Notes under the pieces: model-generated
The model's input: only the letters and a program-made list of their open reading frames with translations
What the model was told of the DNA's origin: nothing
The model's database searches: none
Assembly (NCBI GenBank): GCA_964453055.1
Contig: CAYVOD010000003.1
Coordinates: 16,484-80,483, forward strand
DNA: 64,000 nt
DNA from: UBA2256 sp964453055
GTDB lineage: Bacteria > Spirochaetota > Spirochaetia > Treponematales > Rectinemataceae
Direction of reading: 5' to 3'
Program-made: the position numbers and the translations under genes
Shown here: piece after piece, positions 35,639-44,895 of the stretch
Position numbering within the stretch: the first letter of the stretch is position 1
How the letters are laid out: every line of letters starts with the position of its first letter

Positions 35639-37663
35639 ATGGATCTTCACAAGACCAGAAACATAGGCATCATGGCCCATATCGATGCCGGAAAGACTAC
35701 CACCACCGAGAGAATCCTCTTCTATTCGGGAAAAACCTACAAAATAGGAGAAGTCGACGACGGTGAAGCGACCATGGACTGGATGGATCAGGAACAGGAG
35801 CGGGGAATTACCATCCAGAGCGCCGCGACCACCACCTTCTGGCATGATCACCAGATCAATATCATAGACACCCCAGGTCATGTGGATTTTACCGCCGAGG
35901 TCGAGCGGTCCCTGCGGGTACTGGACGGGGCGGTGGCCGTGTTCTGCGCCGTGGGGGGCGTGGAGCCCCAGTCCGAGACTGTCTGGCACCAGGCGGACCG
36001 CTACAAGGTTCCGCGAATAGCCTACGTGAATAAAATGGACAGGCTGGGGGCCAACTTCGACGCGGTGCTCGCCGACATGAAGGCCAAACTAGGTGCATCT
36101 CCCCTGCCGGTGTCGGTGCCTATCGGCGCCGAGGGGGGCTTCGAGGGAACCATCGACCTGATAGGGATGAGGGAGCTCCGCTGGAGCGACGACGGGATGA
36201 CGATCACCGAGTCGGCCGTATCGCCCGAGCGCCTCGATGATGCGCGCGAGCGCAGGGAGGCCCTTATCGACGCTCTCTCGGCCCACTCCGACGCCATCAC
36301 CGAACTCTATCTGGAGGGAGGCGATATATCAGCCGAACTGATACAGCAAGAGCTTCGGAAGGCCTGCATAGGCCGGCGGCTGGTGCCCGTGCTCTGTGGG
36401 GCGTCCCGGCGGAATATCGGCATCCAGCCCCTCATCGACGCGATCGTGGACTACCTGCCGGCGCCGGATGAGGTCGAACCCGCCAAGGCCTTTCATCTTA
36501 AAAAGGAAGAAGAGCTGGAAGTGCCCTGCAAGACCTCGGGCTATCCGCTCGGTCTGGTCTTCAAGGTCCAGTGGGACAGGGAGGCCGGCCCCCTGTGCTA
36601 CCTGCGCATGTATTCCGGAGTCATCCACAATTCCAGCGTCGTATACAACGTCTCCAAGAAAAAAAGGGAGCGCATCACCAGGCTTCTGCGGATGCACGCC
36701 AACAAAAGCGAGCCCCTGGACGCCGCCGAGGCCGGGGACATCGCCGTTCTCGTGGGGCTCAAGAACGCCCAGACCGGGGACACGATAGGCACAGAAGGCT
36801 GGCCAGTCGTGCTGGAGCGCATGCACTTCCCCGAGCCGGTGATTTCGGTATCTATCGAGCCCAAGACCCTCTCGGACAGGGAAAAGCTTAAGGAAACCCT
36901 GGAAATCCTCTCCAAGGAGGATCCCACCTTCGCGACGAAGGACAACGAGGAGACAGGCCAGCTCATCATCTCGGGCATGGGGGAGCTTCATATCGACGTG
37001 CTCGTCACCAGGATGATCAGGGATTTCAAGGTCCAGGCCAAGGTGGGCAATCCTCAGGTAACCTACAGGGAGTCCATCACCAAGGAAGTGCGCCACCGGG
37101 AAGAATTCTCGAAGGTGCTGGCGGGCAAGGAAAACAAGGCCGCCCTGACCCTCCTGGCGTCTCCCCTCCCCAGGGGGAGCGGGAACAGCTACAAAAAACT
37201 CGTCCGGGCTCCCCAAATACCGGACGAAATCTTCGACGCCGTCGAGCGGGGCATCACTTCGGCATTTTCCTCGGGGATCCAATTCGGGTATCCAGCGGTG
37301 GATATCGGCATCAGCCTCGTGGAGATCGAATACGACGAGCTCACCGCCAGTCCCTTCGCCTTCGAAGCCTGCGCCAACATGGCCTACGACGAAGCCTGCA
37401 GGGCCGCGGGACCCGTTCTTCTCGAGCCTATAATGAAGGTGGATATTCTCACGCCCAAGGATTTCGTGGGCGAAGTGATGAGCCTGGTTTCACAGCGGGG
37501 GGGATTGATCCACGGATCGGATTCCAAGGCCTTGACCGAGGTGGTCCACGCCGAGGCGCCTCTCTCCACTATGTTCGGGTTTACGACAAGCCTGAGGTCG
37601 GTAAGCCAGGGCAGGGCCGTCTTCTCCATGGAATTCAGCCACTTCCAGCCCAAGCTGCGCTAG
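35639..37663 (+). CDS. fusA: Elongation factor G
   Basis: 674 aa translational GTPase. G1 AHIDAGKTTTTE, G3 DTPGHVDF, G4 NKMDR, then domains II-V (e.g. GMGELHIDVLVTRM; EPIMKVDILTPKDFVGEVMSLVSQRGG). It catalyses translocation or, as a paralogue, ribosome recycling. Spirochaetes commonly have two EF-Gs, and this shorter, non-operonic copy (not with rpsL/rpsG/tuf) may be the specialised one; I cannot decide which without comparing the second copy. Confidence 0.92.
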   Translation: MDLHKTRNIGIMAHIDAGKTTTTERILFYSGKTYKIGEVDDGEATMDWMDQEQERGITIQSAATTTFWHDHQINIIDTPGHVDFTAEVERSLRVLDGAVAVFCAVGGVEPQSETVWHQADRYKVPRIAYVNKMDRLGANFDAVLADMKAKLGASPLPVSVPIGAEGGFEGTIDLIGMRELRWSDDGMTITESAVSPERLDDARERREALIDALSAHSDAITELYLEGGDISAELIQQELRKACIGRRLVPVLCGASRRNIGIQPLIDAIVDYLPAPDEVEPAKAFHLKKEEELEVPCKTSGYPLGLVFKVQWDREAGPLCYLRMYSGVIHNSSVVYNVSKKKRERITRLLRMHANKSEPLDAAEAGDIAVLVGLKNAQTGDTIGTEGWPVVLERMHFPEPVISVSIEPKTLSDREKLKETLEILSKEDPTFATKDNEETGQLIISGMGELHIDVLVTRMIRDFKVQAKVGNPQVTYRESITKEVRHREEFSKVLAGKENKAALTLLASPLPRGSGNSYKKLVRAPQIPDEIFDAVERGITSAFSSGIQFGYPAVDIGISLVEIEYDELTASPFAFEACANMAYDEACRAAGPVLLEPIMKVDILTPKDFVGEVMSLVSQRGGLIHGSDSKALTEVVHAEAPLSTMFGFTTSLRSVSQGRAVFSMEFSHFQPKLR

Positions 37664-37679
37664 CGGGCCTTATAGTGCG

Positions 37680-38264
37680 CTAGAAGCAGGAAAGAATATA
37701 GGCGCCCAGGAGGGTTTCGAGCATATATAGCTCGTCACGGGCTTCTATTTCCTCGTTCGAGCGCATCTGCTTTTCCAGTTCCCCTACGAACCAGAAGAAG
37801 AGGCCGAATTTCGGGTCTATGCGGAAGGCATACTCCAGGAAATCGGGAGCCCTGCCGGCCGATCCGAAGAGGAGGGAGGGGATGGCCCTGGCGATGCTGA
37901 CGAAGCGGCGGAAGGCTGAACCCATCCTCTCGGCCCTGTAGTCCTCCACAAACACCTTCAGGTCTTCGAAGAGTATTTGCTTAGGCTTTTCCTCCGACTC
38001 GTTCACCCAGGTTTTATGAACCAGGAGTTCTACGTTCTCGCGGAAAACACGAAGCAGATGGAATGTCCTGATGAGGCGCTGATCGTCGCTGCAGTGTATG
38101 TAGAAGGCGAACTCGCCGGGATTGCCGAGGACGTCGGCCAGGCGGATCGCGTAGGATTCCCGCAGGGCGCCCTTCTCGCGGACGAGGGCTTGAAACAGCT
38201 CCAGCGTCCTTTTTTCGGTGTCGGTCAGGTAGGCATCCAACACTGATGGTTCGGCATAATCCAT
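37680..38264 (-). CDS. Unknown conserved-looking protein
   Basis: 194 aa from ATG 38264, no family recognised. Mostly helical, charged, with no signal peptide or membrane segment. It has many aromatic residues in the last third (FLEYAFRIDPKFGLFFWFVGELEKQM). No ribosome site is apparent at 38264. It is convergent with EF-G (16 bp between stops) and divergent from the DUF4954 gene, which is 147 bp away. Codon choice and base composition look like the neighbours, so it is likely a real gene. Confidence 0.65.
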   Translation of the reverse strand: MDYAEPSVLDAYLTDTEKRTLELFQALVREKGALRESYAIRLADVLGNPGEFAFYIHCSDDQRLIRTFHLLRVFRENVELLVHKTWVNESEEKPKQILFEDLKVFVEDYRAERMGSAFRRFVSIARAIPSLLFGSAGRAPDFLEYAFRIDPKFGLFFWFVGELEKQMRSNEEIEARDELYMLETLLGAYILSCF

Positions 38265-38411
38265 GGCTGTACGATGTCGAAAGCGACACTTTTGGTCAAG
38301 GGGGTGCGAAGCAGCCTCGTTTGGCCCCGGATTTCCCGAGGCCGGGATTTCCTGCGCCGCCTTATAAGAAAACGCTTGCGCCGGAACTTTCGATGCCTGA
38401 TAATTCCCCCC

Positions 38412-40691
38412 ATGAGTAACGATATCATAATCAGTCGTGACCTGAACGTGGGCATCGGTTTCGTGCCTTCCGAATACCTCAAGCCGGGAGAGGACGAATA
38501 CAGGATCAGAAACGAACAATTCAAGGCCGCGGGCAAGGAAGCTTCAAGCTACCGCAAGCTGCAGCCTTTCGAGCTGGAGACCCTGGTCAGGCAGAACAAT
38601 AGCTGCAGCGACTGGACCCAGTTCTACGTATGCGATCCCTTCATCCCCGAATTGATCAGCAACAGTAGCTTCGCCGGCATGGTGAGGATCGGAAAGCTGG
38701 AACGGGTGTCCCTGGAGCATCACGATCTTCAGGTATTCGCAGGCATTGCCAACTCCCAGATCATTGCCTGCGATATCGGGGACAACTGCGCCATCAACAA
38801 CTGCAGCTATATCTCCCATTATATAATCGGCGACAACTGCATCCTCATCGACAACGCCGAAATCCACGTATCCAACCACGCCAAGTTCGGCAGCGGCTTC
38901 CTGGCCGAGGGCGAACCCGAAGAGGTCAGGATCACCATAGACGTGATGAACGAGGCTGGTGGCCGGTGGATCTACCCCTTCGACGGCATGAGCTGCGGCG
39001 ACGCTTATCTCTGGGCCCGGTTCAGGGACAGAAAAGAGTTGATCCGGCAGTTCTGCAGGATGAGCGACGCCCTCTTCGATCCCCGAAGGGGAAGGTACGG
39101 AATGATAGGCGCCGGCTCGGTGGTCAAGTCCAACGGCATCATTAAGGATGTCATGGTAGGGAGAAGCGCCTACATAAAGGGCGCCAACAAGCTGAAAAAC
39201 CTCACGATCAACTCCAAGGAAGAAGCCCGGACCCAGGTCGGCGAGGGAGTGGAGCTGGTGAACGGGATTATCGGCTACGGCTGCAAGATATTCTATGGCT
39301 GCAAGGCCGTTCGTTTCGTCATGCTGGACAATTCGGCCCTCAAGTACGGAGCCAGGCTTATCCATTCGGTGTTGGGCGAGAACTCCACGGTTTCCTGCTG
39401 CGAAATCCTCAACAACCTCATTTTCCCCGCCCATGAGCAGCACCACAATACCAGCTTCCTCATCGCCAGCCTCATACGCGGCCAGTCCAATATGGCCGCC
39501 GGGGCGACCATCGGCTCCAACCATAACTCCCGGGCTCCCGACGGGGAGATAGAGGCGGGTAGAGGTTTCTGGCCGGGGCTTTGCACCTCGGTGAAGCATT
39601 CGTCCCGCTTCGCCTCTTTCTGCCTCCTGGCCAAGGGGGACTACCGTTTCGAGTTGAACATACCCCTTCCCTTCTGCCTGGTGGACAACGATTTCAAGGA
39701 CGACAGACTGCTGCTTTCACCCGCCTATTGGTGGACAGGAAACCAATACGCGCTGATGCGAAACGAGGCGAAATTCAAGTCCAGGGACAAGCGCTGCGAC
39801 AAGAGCCTGTATTTCGAATATTCGCCCTTCGCCCCAGATACGGCCCAAGAAATCATCGGCGCGCTGGGTTTGCTGGAAGACTGGACGGGCGCCGCCCTGG
39901 AAGCCTTCAGGGCGTCCGACCCGAAGGCGGCCGAGAAATTAGCTGCGGCAGCCGGGCTTTCGGGCAAGGCTGCGGGCAGGGCGCTGCTGCAAAGCCGCCA
40001 GGATCCCCTTCCCTTCGAGGTGCTTGCTCGGGAGGTGGAGCATTCGAACAGGGACTGTGTCGTCAGGAAACCCTGCAGGGCGTACAAGGCTTACAAGGAT
40101 ATGCTGCTTTGGTTCGCGGGACGGGAGCTGCTGGGCTACGCTGCTTCCGATTCGGCGGTTGCGGGTTGGGAGAATCTGAGTAAGAACCTGGCGCCGGATT
40201 CCCACAACGGCATCGCGATGGAATGGGAAAACCTCGGGGGCCTCCTGGTAAGCCGCGCGAGGCTGGAGGAGCTGCTGCGGAAGGCGGAGGCGGGAGCCTA
40301 TCCGACCTGGAAGGAATTCCATGACGAATACTCAGGCCTTTCCGCCATCTATCCTTTGGATAAGCTTCGCTACGCCTGGTCGGTGCTGGGCTGGCTTTAT
40401 CCCGCATGGGAAAGGGCCGGCGCCGCGACGGGAGTGGCCGCGGGGCCTTCAAAGGAGGCTCTGCTCCAAGCTTTGCGGGATCTCGCCCTGCTTTCGGACT
40501 TCGTAGCCGAGCAGGTATATCAATCCAGGGCCAAGGATTGGAGCAATTCTTTCAGAAAAGCCACTTTCCGCTCGGAAGAGGAAATGTTCGCCGTCCTGGG
40601 CAGGCCGGAGGAAAATTCCTTCGTCAAGTCGACGGGCAAGGACATGAAAGCCCTCAAGGAAAGCGTGCGAAGCCTTATCGAAACGCTCTAG
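38412..40691 (+). CDS. DUF4954 family protein with left-handed beta-helix region
   Basis: 759 aa from ATG 38412. The middle (~100-430) carries hexapeptide-like repeats typical of a left-handed beta-helix acyl/nucleotidyl-transferase fold (NSQIIACDIGDNCAINNCSYI; ISHYIIGDNCILIDNAEIH; AGATIGSNHNSRAPDGEIEAGRGFWPG). The C-terminal third is helical. I recognise it as the DUF4954 family, found mainly in spirochaetes and Bacteroidetes and of unknown function. The start is not backed by a ribosome site; an upstream in-frame ATG at 38274 gives a non-conserved Arg-rich extension. Confidence 0.82.
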   Translation: MSNDIIISRDLNVGIGFVPSEYLKPGEDEYRIRNEQFKAAGKEASSYRKLQPFELETLVRQNNSCSDWTQFYVCDPFIPELISNSSFAGMVRIGKLERVSLEHHDLQVFAGIANSQIIACDIGDNCAINNCSYISHYIIGDNCILIDNAEIHVSNHAKFGSGFLAEGEPEEVRITIDVMNEAGGRWIYPFDGMSCGDAYLWARFRDRKELIRQFCRMSDALFDPRRGRYGMIGAGSVVKSNGIIKDVMVGRSAYIKGANKLKNLTINSKEEARTQVGEGVELVNGIIGYGCKIFYGCKAVRFVMLDNSALKYGARLIHSVLGENSTVSCCEILNNLIFPAHEQHHNTSFLIASLIRGQSNMAAGATIGSNHNSRAPDGEIEAGRGFWPGLCTSVKHSSRFASFCLLAKGDYRFELNIPLPFCLVDNDFKDDRLLLSPAYWWTGNQYALMRNEAKFKSRDKRCDKSLYFEYSPFAPDTAQEIIGALGLLEDWTGAALEAFRASDPKAAEKLAAAAGLSGKAAGRALLQSRQDPLPFEVLAREVEHSNRDCVVRKPCRAYKAYKDMLLWFAGRELLGYAASDSAVAGWENLSKNLAPDSHNGIAMEWENLGGLLVSRARLEELLRKAEAGAYPTWKEFHDEYSGLSAIYPLDKLRYAWSVLGWLYPAWERAGAATGVAAGPSKEALLQALRDLALLSDFVAEQVYQSRAKDWSNSFRKATFRSEEEMFAVLGRPEENSFVKSTGKDMKALKESVRSLIETL

Positions 40692-40710
40692 GGGCCGGAT
40701 TAGCGTTTCG

Positions 40711-40781
40711 GGCGCCGCCGGCTCGGCCCGGACTCATTTCCTTTCAGGCGCCGCCGGCTCGGCGCGGACTCATCTCGTTTC
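40711..40781. repeat. Tandem 35-bp repeat at the hutU 3' end
   Basis: Two near-identical copies of a 35-bp unit, 40711-40745 and 40747-40781, each beginning GGCGCCGCCGGCTCGGC and ending in a TTTC; they differ at three positions. Copy two includes the last codons and stop of hutU; copy one lies in the gap to the DUF4954 gene. It looks like a local duplication. Confidence 0.8.
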
Positions 40782-42821
40782 GAGCACTCTGTCCAAAAGG
40801 GAGTCTTCGGCCTCTTCGGGCAGGGTAATTCGCCCCAGATCGCCGTGGTTTTCGTTATAATCCAGGCAGGTTTCCCTGGCGTGGGGATTCCGAGCCCAGG
40901 CTCTGCGGGCGACTCCTCCCATCACGTCCCAGGGCATAGCCATTTCGATAATCCTGTCCACCCGCTTTGAGCCATCGAGAACCAGGCCGAAGCCGCCGTT
41001 GACCGCCTTGCCTATGCCCACGCCCCCGCCGTTGTGCAGGGCGACCAGGCTCATTCCCCGAGCCGCGTTGCCGGCGAAACATTGGGTGGCCATGTCCGCC
41101 ATGATATTGGATCCGTCCTTGATGTTGCTGGTTTCCCTGAAGGGGCTGTCGGTGCCACCCGTGTCGTGGTGGTCCCGTCCCAGCATGACAGGGCCTATAA
41201 AGCCTTCCCTTACCATCCTGTTGAACTCCAGGGCTATATCTCTGCGTCCCAGGGCGTCCTGGTAGAGAATCCGTGCCTGGCTACCCACTACCAGGGCATT
41301 TTTCTCCGCGTCCCTGATCCAAATCCAGTTATCCCTGTCCTGGCCCCGACGCTTTGGATCGATGCAGGCCATGGCGGCGGCATCGGTCTTGCGGAGGTCA
41401 TCGGGCTTCCCCGACAGGCAGACCCATCGGAAGGGCCCGTAGCCGTAATCGAAAAGCTCGGGACCAAGGATGTCCTCGACATAGCTGGGAAAGACAAAGC
41501 CGTCCTTTTCGTCCAGGCCGTTGCGCGAGACTTCCCTGATCCCCGCGTCGAAAACTGCCTTTAGGAAGGAGTTGCCGTAGTCGAAAAAGTAGCTGCCCTG
41601 GTTTACGAGGCTTTGAATGGCCCTGAAATGGCGGCCCAGGGATTGGTCCACCAGGTTCTTGAACCGGCTCCGGTCCTCCGCCAGAAGCCGGGTGCGCTCA
41701 TTGAAATCGATCCCCGCCGGGCAATAGCCGCCCTCGTAGGCGGCGTGGCAGCTCGTCTGGTCGGACAAGAGGTCGATGCGGAACGCCGCCCCGGCCCCCG
41801 AAGCGCCGGCCTCGCCGCCCGCCGCGGCATAGCCGGCGGCCGCTTCCAGTAGATCCACTATGTTACCGTGGAAGGCCACCGCTATGGGTTTCCGCCCGGC
41901 GGCTGCCCCGCGGGCCAGCTCGAACGCCTCGTCGAGGGAGGAAGTGGCGCAGGAAACCCAGCCCTGGGAAAGCCTGGTCTCTATGCGGGAATAGTCCACC
42001 TCGGCGATGATCGACGCGGCCCCGGCGATCACCGCTGCCTTGCCCTGGGCGCCCGACATGCCCCCGAGCCCCGAGGAGACGAAGATCTTGCCCGCCAGGT
42101 CAGCTTCCGGCGCCAGGCCCAGCTTGAGCCTTCCGGCGTTGAGGAGGGTGTTGTAGGTGCCGTGGACGATGCCCTGGGGGCCGATGTACATCCAGCCGCC
42201 GGCCGTCATCTGGCCGTAGTTGGCCACCCCCAGGGCGGCGGCTATGTTGAAGTCCTTTTGGTTGTCGAACATGCCGATCATGAGGCCGTTGGTCACGATC
42301 GCCCTCGGGGCGAGGGGGTGGCTCGCGAAGAGCCCCAATGGATGGCCCGATTCGACCACCAGGGTGCTGTCCCGGTCGAGGATCTCCAGGTACTTGCAGA
42401 TCAGCCTGTACTGCATCCAGTTCTGGCAGACCTGGCCCGTCTCGCCGTAGGTGACCAGCTCGTAAGGATAAAGCGCCACGTCGAAATCGAGATTGTTGTC
42501 GATCATCAGGCGAAGCGCCTTCCCCTCGAGGCAGCGCCCTCGATAGAAGTCGATCGGCTTCGCGTTGATCCGTCCTTCAGGCCTGAAGCGATAGCCGTAA
42601 ATCCTTCCGCGCTCCCTCAATTCCTTAAGGAATTCGGGAGCCAGGGCATCGTGCCAGCGTTTGGGCAGGTATCGTAGTGCGTTTCGCAGGGCCAGCCTCT
42701 CCTGCGCCGGGCTTAAAGGCGCGTCTCGACGGGGCGCCCTCCGTATGCCTTCCATGAAGGAAGGATAGGATGGCAACTCCTCCGATTCGAATGTCCAAGT
42801 TCCGGGCTCAAGGTTTTTCAT
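40770..42821 (-). CDS. hutU: Urocanate hydratase, long type
   Basis: 683 aa from ATG 42821, with an excellent ribosome site (AAGGAGGT). The classical bacterial enzyme is about 556 aa; this matches the ~676-residue eukaryotic/spirochaete length. NAD+-binding and active-site features are visible: GWMYIGPQGIVHGTYNT, VSSGLGGMSGAQGKA, DQTSCH, YGYGPFRWVCLSGKPDD, ALHNGGGVGIGKA. It converts urocanate to imidazolone propionate in histidine breakdown. No other hut gene is nearby, so either the rest is elsewhere or the gene is used alone. Confidence 0.95.
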   Translation of the reverse strand: MKNLEPGTWTFESEELPSYPSFMEGIRRAPRRDAPLSPAQERLALRNALRYLPKRWHDALAPEFLKELRERGRIYGYRFRPEGRINAKPIDFYRGRCLEGKALRLMIDNNLDFDVALYPYELVTYGETGQVCQNWMQYRLICKYLEILDRDSTLVVESGHPLGLFASHPLAPRAIVTNGLMIGMFDNQKDFNIAAALGVANYGQMTAGGWMYIGPQGIVHGTYNTLLNAGRLKLGLAPEADLAGKIFVSSGLGGMSGAQGKAAVIAGAASIIAEVDYSRIETRLSQGWVSCATSSLDEAFELARGAAAGRKPIAVAFHGNIVDLLEAAAGYAAAGGEAGASGAGAAFRIDLLSDQTSCHAAYEGGYCPAGIDFNERTRLLAEDRSRFKNLVDQSLGRHFRAIQSLVNQGSYFFDYGNSFLKAVFDAGIREVSRNGLDEKDGFVFPSYVEDILGPELFDYGYGPFRWVCLSGKPDDLRKTDAAAMACIDPKRRGQDRDNWIWIRDAEKNALVVGSQARILYQDALGRRDIALEFNRMVREGFIGPVMLGRDHHDTGGTDSPFRETSNIKDGSNIMADMATQCFAGNAARGMSLVALHNGGGVGIGKAVNGGFGLVLDGSKRVDRIIEMAMPWDVMGGVARRAWARNPHARETCLDYNENHGDLGRITLPEEAEDSLLDRVLETR

Positions 42822-42927
42822 GCCTGCGACCTCCTTGCCGGGCTGCGCGTTTTTTCTTACCGGCCGCTCCCGTAAAAACGTTTCAATGCGAACGCTCTCG
42901 AAAATACGCTCACGCATAATTCTTCTA

Positions 42928-42956
42928 TAGTGACCGCTTCCTATAGGACATCACTA
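42928..42956. promoter_or_regulatory. Dyad upstream of hutU, possible operator
   Basis: Arms TAGTGA (42928-42933) and TCACTA (42951-42956) centred on the palindrome CCTATAGG, about 110-135 bp upstream of the hutU start in an A/T-rich region. The symmetry is clear; the function is a guess. Confidence 0.35.
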
Positions 42957-43047
42957 AAAGCCAATTCGATTATATCTTACTTTAAAAAAACCGGCCTCGA
43001 TTTTTAACGTAAACCGGTCTAATGTAGAGGGCAGGCGAAGCTAAGGC

Positions 43048-43076
43048 TTGATAAAAAGCAATGTAATATATATTTT
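43048..43076 (+). promoter_or_regulatory. Likely thioredoxin gene promoter
   Basis: -35 TTGATA (43048-43053), 17-nt spacer, A/T-rich -10 TATTTT (43071-43076), leading into a TATATAAGGAG ribosome site. Confidence 0.4.
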
Positions 43077-43097
43077 TTAATATATAAGGAGATGGTT

Positions 43098-43454
43098 ATG
43101 ACGGAACAGCTGAACAAGCAGGATTTTATCGATAAGGTATTCGATTTCGAGAATAAAAAAGAGTGGGAGTACAAGGGCGAACTTCCCGCCATCGTGGATT
43201 TCTACGCCGATTGGTGCGGACCCTGCAAGATGGTCTCCCCTGTGCTGGAAGCCCTTTCCAAGGACTACGAAGGAAAACTGAAAGTATACAAGGTGAATAC
43301 CGACAAGGAACCTGAGCTCTCGGCTGTTTTCGGCATACAGAGCATCCCCTCCTTTCTCTTCATTCCCGTGGGCGACCAGCCCCAGATGGCCATGGGAGCC
43401 CTCCCTAAGGCAAGTTTCGTCTCCGCCATCAAGGATGTTCTCAAGGTAGGTTGA
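43098..43454 (+). CDS. trxA: Thioredoxin
   Basis: 118 aa with active-site WCGPCK, DFYADWCGPCKMVSPVLEAL, the cis-Pro region IQSIPSFLFIP and a normal C-terminal helix. ATG 43098 is chosen because AAGGAG ends 6 nt before; an ATG at 43092 directly abuts the ribosome site. The N-terminal ~25 residues before the fold are a little longer and more acidic than in E. coli Trx. Stand-alone gene. Confidence 0.93.
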   Translation: MTEQLNKQDFIDKVFDFENKKEWEYKGELPAIVDFYADWCGPCKMVSPVLEALSKDYEGKLKVYKVNTDKEPELSAVFGIQSIPSFLFIPVGDQPQMAMGALPKASFVSAIKDVLKVG

Positions 43455-43610
43455 CCTTCTTCAGGCAGGCCGCGGCAAAGACCCGGCCATGGCCTCTAAT
43501 CCCGCCAAAACCCTTTGCCAAGCGGGCAAAATTGGTCTATTCTTCTAATGCACAGTATCTATCCGGGGCGCCTCTCGAGTCAGGCGCCCTTCATCTGCAA
43601 GGAGCCTTAG

Positions 43611-44714
43611 ATGGATGACAGGGTAACCTGGTGGAAGTTCGAAGAAGTGGCGGAATTCATGAAAGCCGGTTTCGAGGCCGTGGGCGTTCCGCCGGAGGAA
43701 GCGGAAGTCTGCACCGACGTGCTCGTCGCGGCGGACAAGCGGGGCGTGGATTCCCATGGCGTCGGCCGCTACAAGCCGATCTACCTGGACAGGATTTGGG
43801 CCGGCACCCAGCTGCCTAAGACCAATTTCGAGATAGTCAAGGAAAGTCCCACCACCGTCGTCATCGACGGCCACAATGGCATGGGCCACTACATCGCCAA
43901 GCGGGCGATGGCGATGGCCATCGAGAAAGCGGACAAATACGGCCTCGGCATGGCGGTGGTGCGCAACTCCACCCACTACGGAGCAGCCTTTTACTATCCC
44001 AACATGGCGGTGGAGCGGGGAATGATCGGCATGACCACGACCTCTGCCAGGCCCTCCATAGCGCCGACCTGGGGCGTCGAGCCCATGCTGGGCACGAACC
44101 CCATGACCTGGGGCATGCCCTCCGACGAGCCCTTCCCCTTCATGGCGGACTACGCCACCTCGGTCACCCAGCGGGGCAAGATCGAACTCTACGACAGGCT
44201 CGGCAAGGAGCTCCCCGACGGCTGGGTCATCGGCGAGGACGGCAAGTATCGCCACGACACGCATCAAGTGCTGATAGACCTTACCAAGGACAAAGCCGCC
44301 CTCACTCCGGTAGGCGGGCTTGGCGAGGACCTGGGCGGCTACAAAGGCTACGGCAACGCCATGGTGGTGGAGCTGCTCTCCTCCGCCCTCTCTCAGGCCA
44401 ATTTCATGAAGTCACTCATGGGCGTCAAGGACGGAAAGCCCGCCCCCATAGAGCTTGGCCACTCCTTCCTAGCCATCAAGGTCGATGCCTTCTGCGACTT
44501 GGAAGCCTTCAAGCATCAGGTGGGCGAGATTTCCCGTCAGCTTAGGGCTTCCAGGAAAGCCCCCGGCGCCCAGCGCATCTGGACCCCCGGCGAAAAGGAA
44601 TACGAGGTGTCCCAGTATCGCAAGGATAAGGGCGTTCCTTTCAACGAACCGCTAAAGAACGCCTTCAAGGCGGTCAAGGAGCGCTGCAAGCTGCCCCACT
44701 CCCTGCCTTTCTGA
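43611..44714 (+). CDS. Malate/L-lactate/ureidoglycolate dehydrogenase family (Ldh_2)
   Basis: 367 aa NAD(P)-dependent oxidoreductase of the MDH2/ComC family. Seen: GVDSHGVGRYK with the catalytic His, the nucleotide-binding segments RNSTHYGAAFYY and GTNPMTWGMPS, and GYKGYGNAMVVELLSSALS. Substrates of relatives include malate, L-lactate, 2,3-diketogulonate, ureidoglycolate and sulfolactate; not decidable here. Ribosome site AAGGAGCC. It ends before a strong terminator shared with serC. Confidence 0.92.
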   Translation: MDDRVTWWKFEEVAEFMKAGFEAVGVPPEEAEVCTDVLVAADKRGVDSHGVGRYKPIYLDRIWAGTQLPKTNFEIVKESPTTVVIDGHNGMGHYIAKRAMAMAIEKADKYGLGMAVVRNSTHYGAAFYYPNMAVERGMIGMTTTSARPSIAPTWGVEPMLGTNPMTWGMPSDEPFPFMADYATSVTQRGKIELYDRLGKELPDGWVIGEDGKYRHDTHQVLIDLTKDKAALTPVGGLGEDLGGYKGYGNAMVVELLSSALSQANFMKSLMGVKDGKPAPIELGHSFLAIKVDAFCDLEAFKHQVGEISRQLRASRKAPGAQRIWTPGEKEYEVSQYRKDKGVPFNEPLKNAFKAVKERCKLPHSLPF

Positions 44715-44780
44715 TAAAGGTCTTAAGCGCGTCTCGGGCCGAAGAAGACGGCACGGCAGGTCTTAATCGACAAAAACCTT

Positions 44781-44823
44781 AAAAAAGGGGCTGCCCCGGA
44801 AGTATCCGGGGCAGCCCCTTTTC
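44781..44823. terminator. Bidirectional intrinsic terminator
   Basis: Perfect stem of 17 bp including A/T ends (AAAAGGGGCTGCCCCGG, 44783-44799; partner 44806-44822) around a 6-nt loop, with an A-run on one side and a T-run on the other. It serves both the dehydrogenase gene on the plus strand and serC on the minus strand. Confidence 0.92.
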
Positions 44824-44895
44824 ATGCCCGAGCAAGGCTAAGCCGGCTCAGGTTCGGCTTCCGGGCGCACAGGCCGGCGATCCCCGGCCTCGGAC

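Noticed and set aside
36329..37282. 317-residue open frame opposite EF-G
   Set aside because: Antisense shadow of a highly conserved gene.
42960..43020. Terminator built from the two ACCGG words upstream of trxA
   Set aside because: Only a 5-bp stem can form, and the region is more likely the hutU/trxA promoter area.
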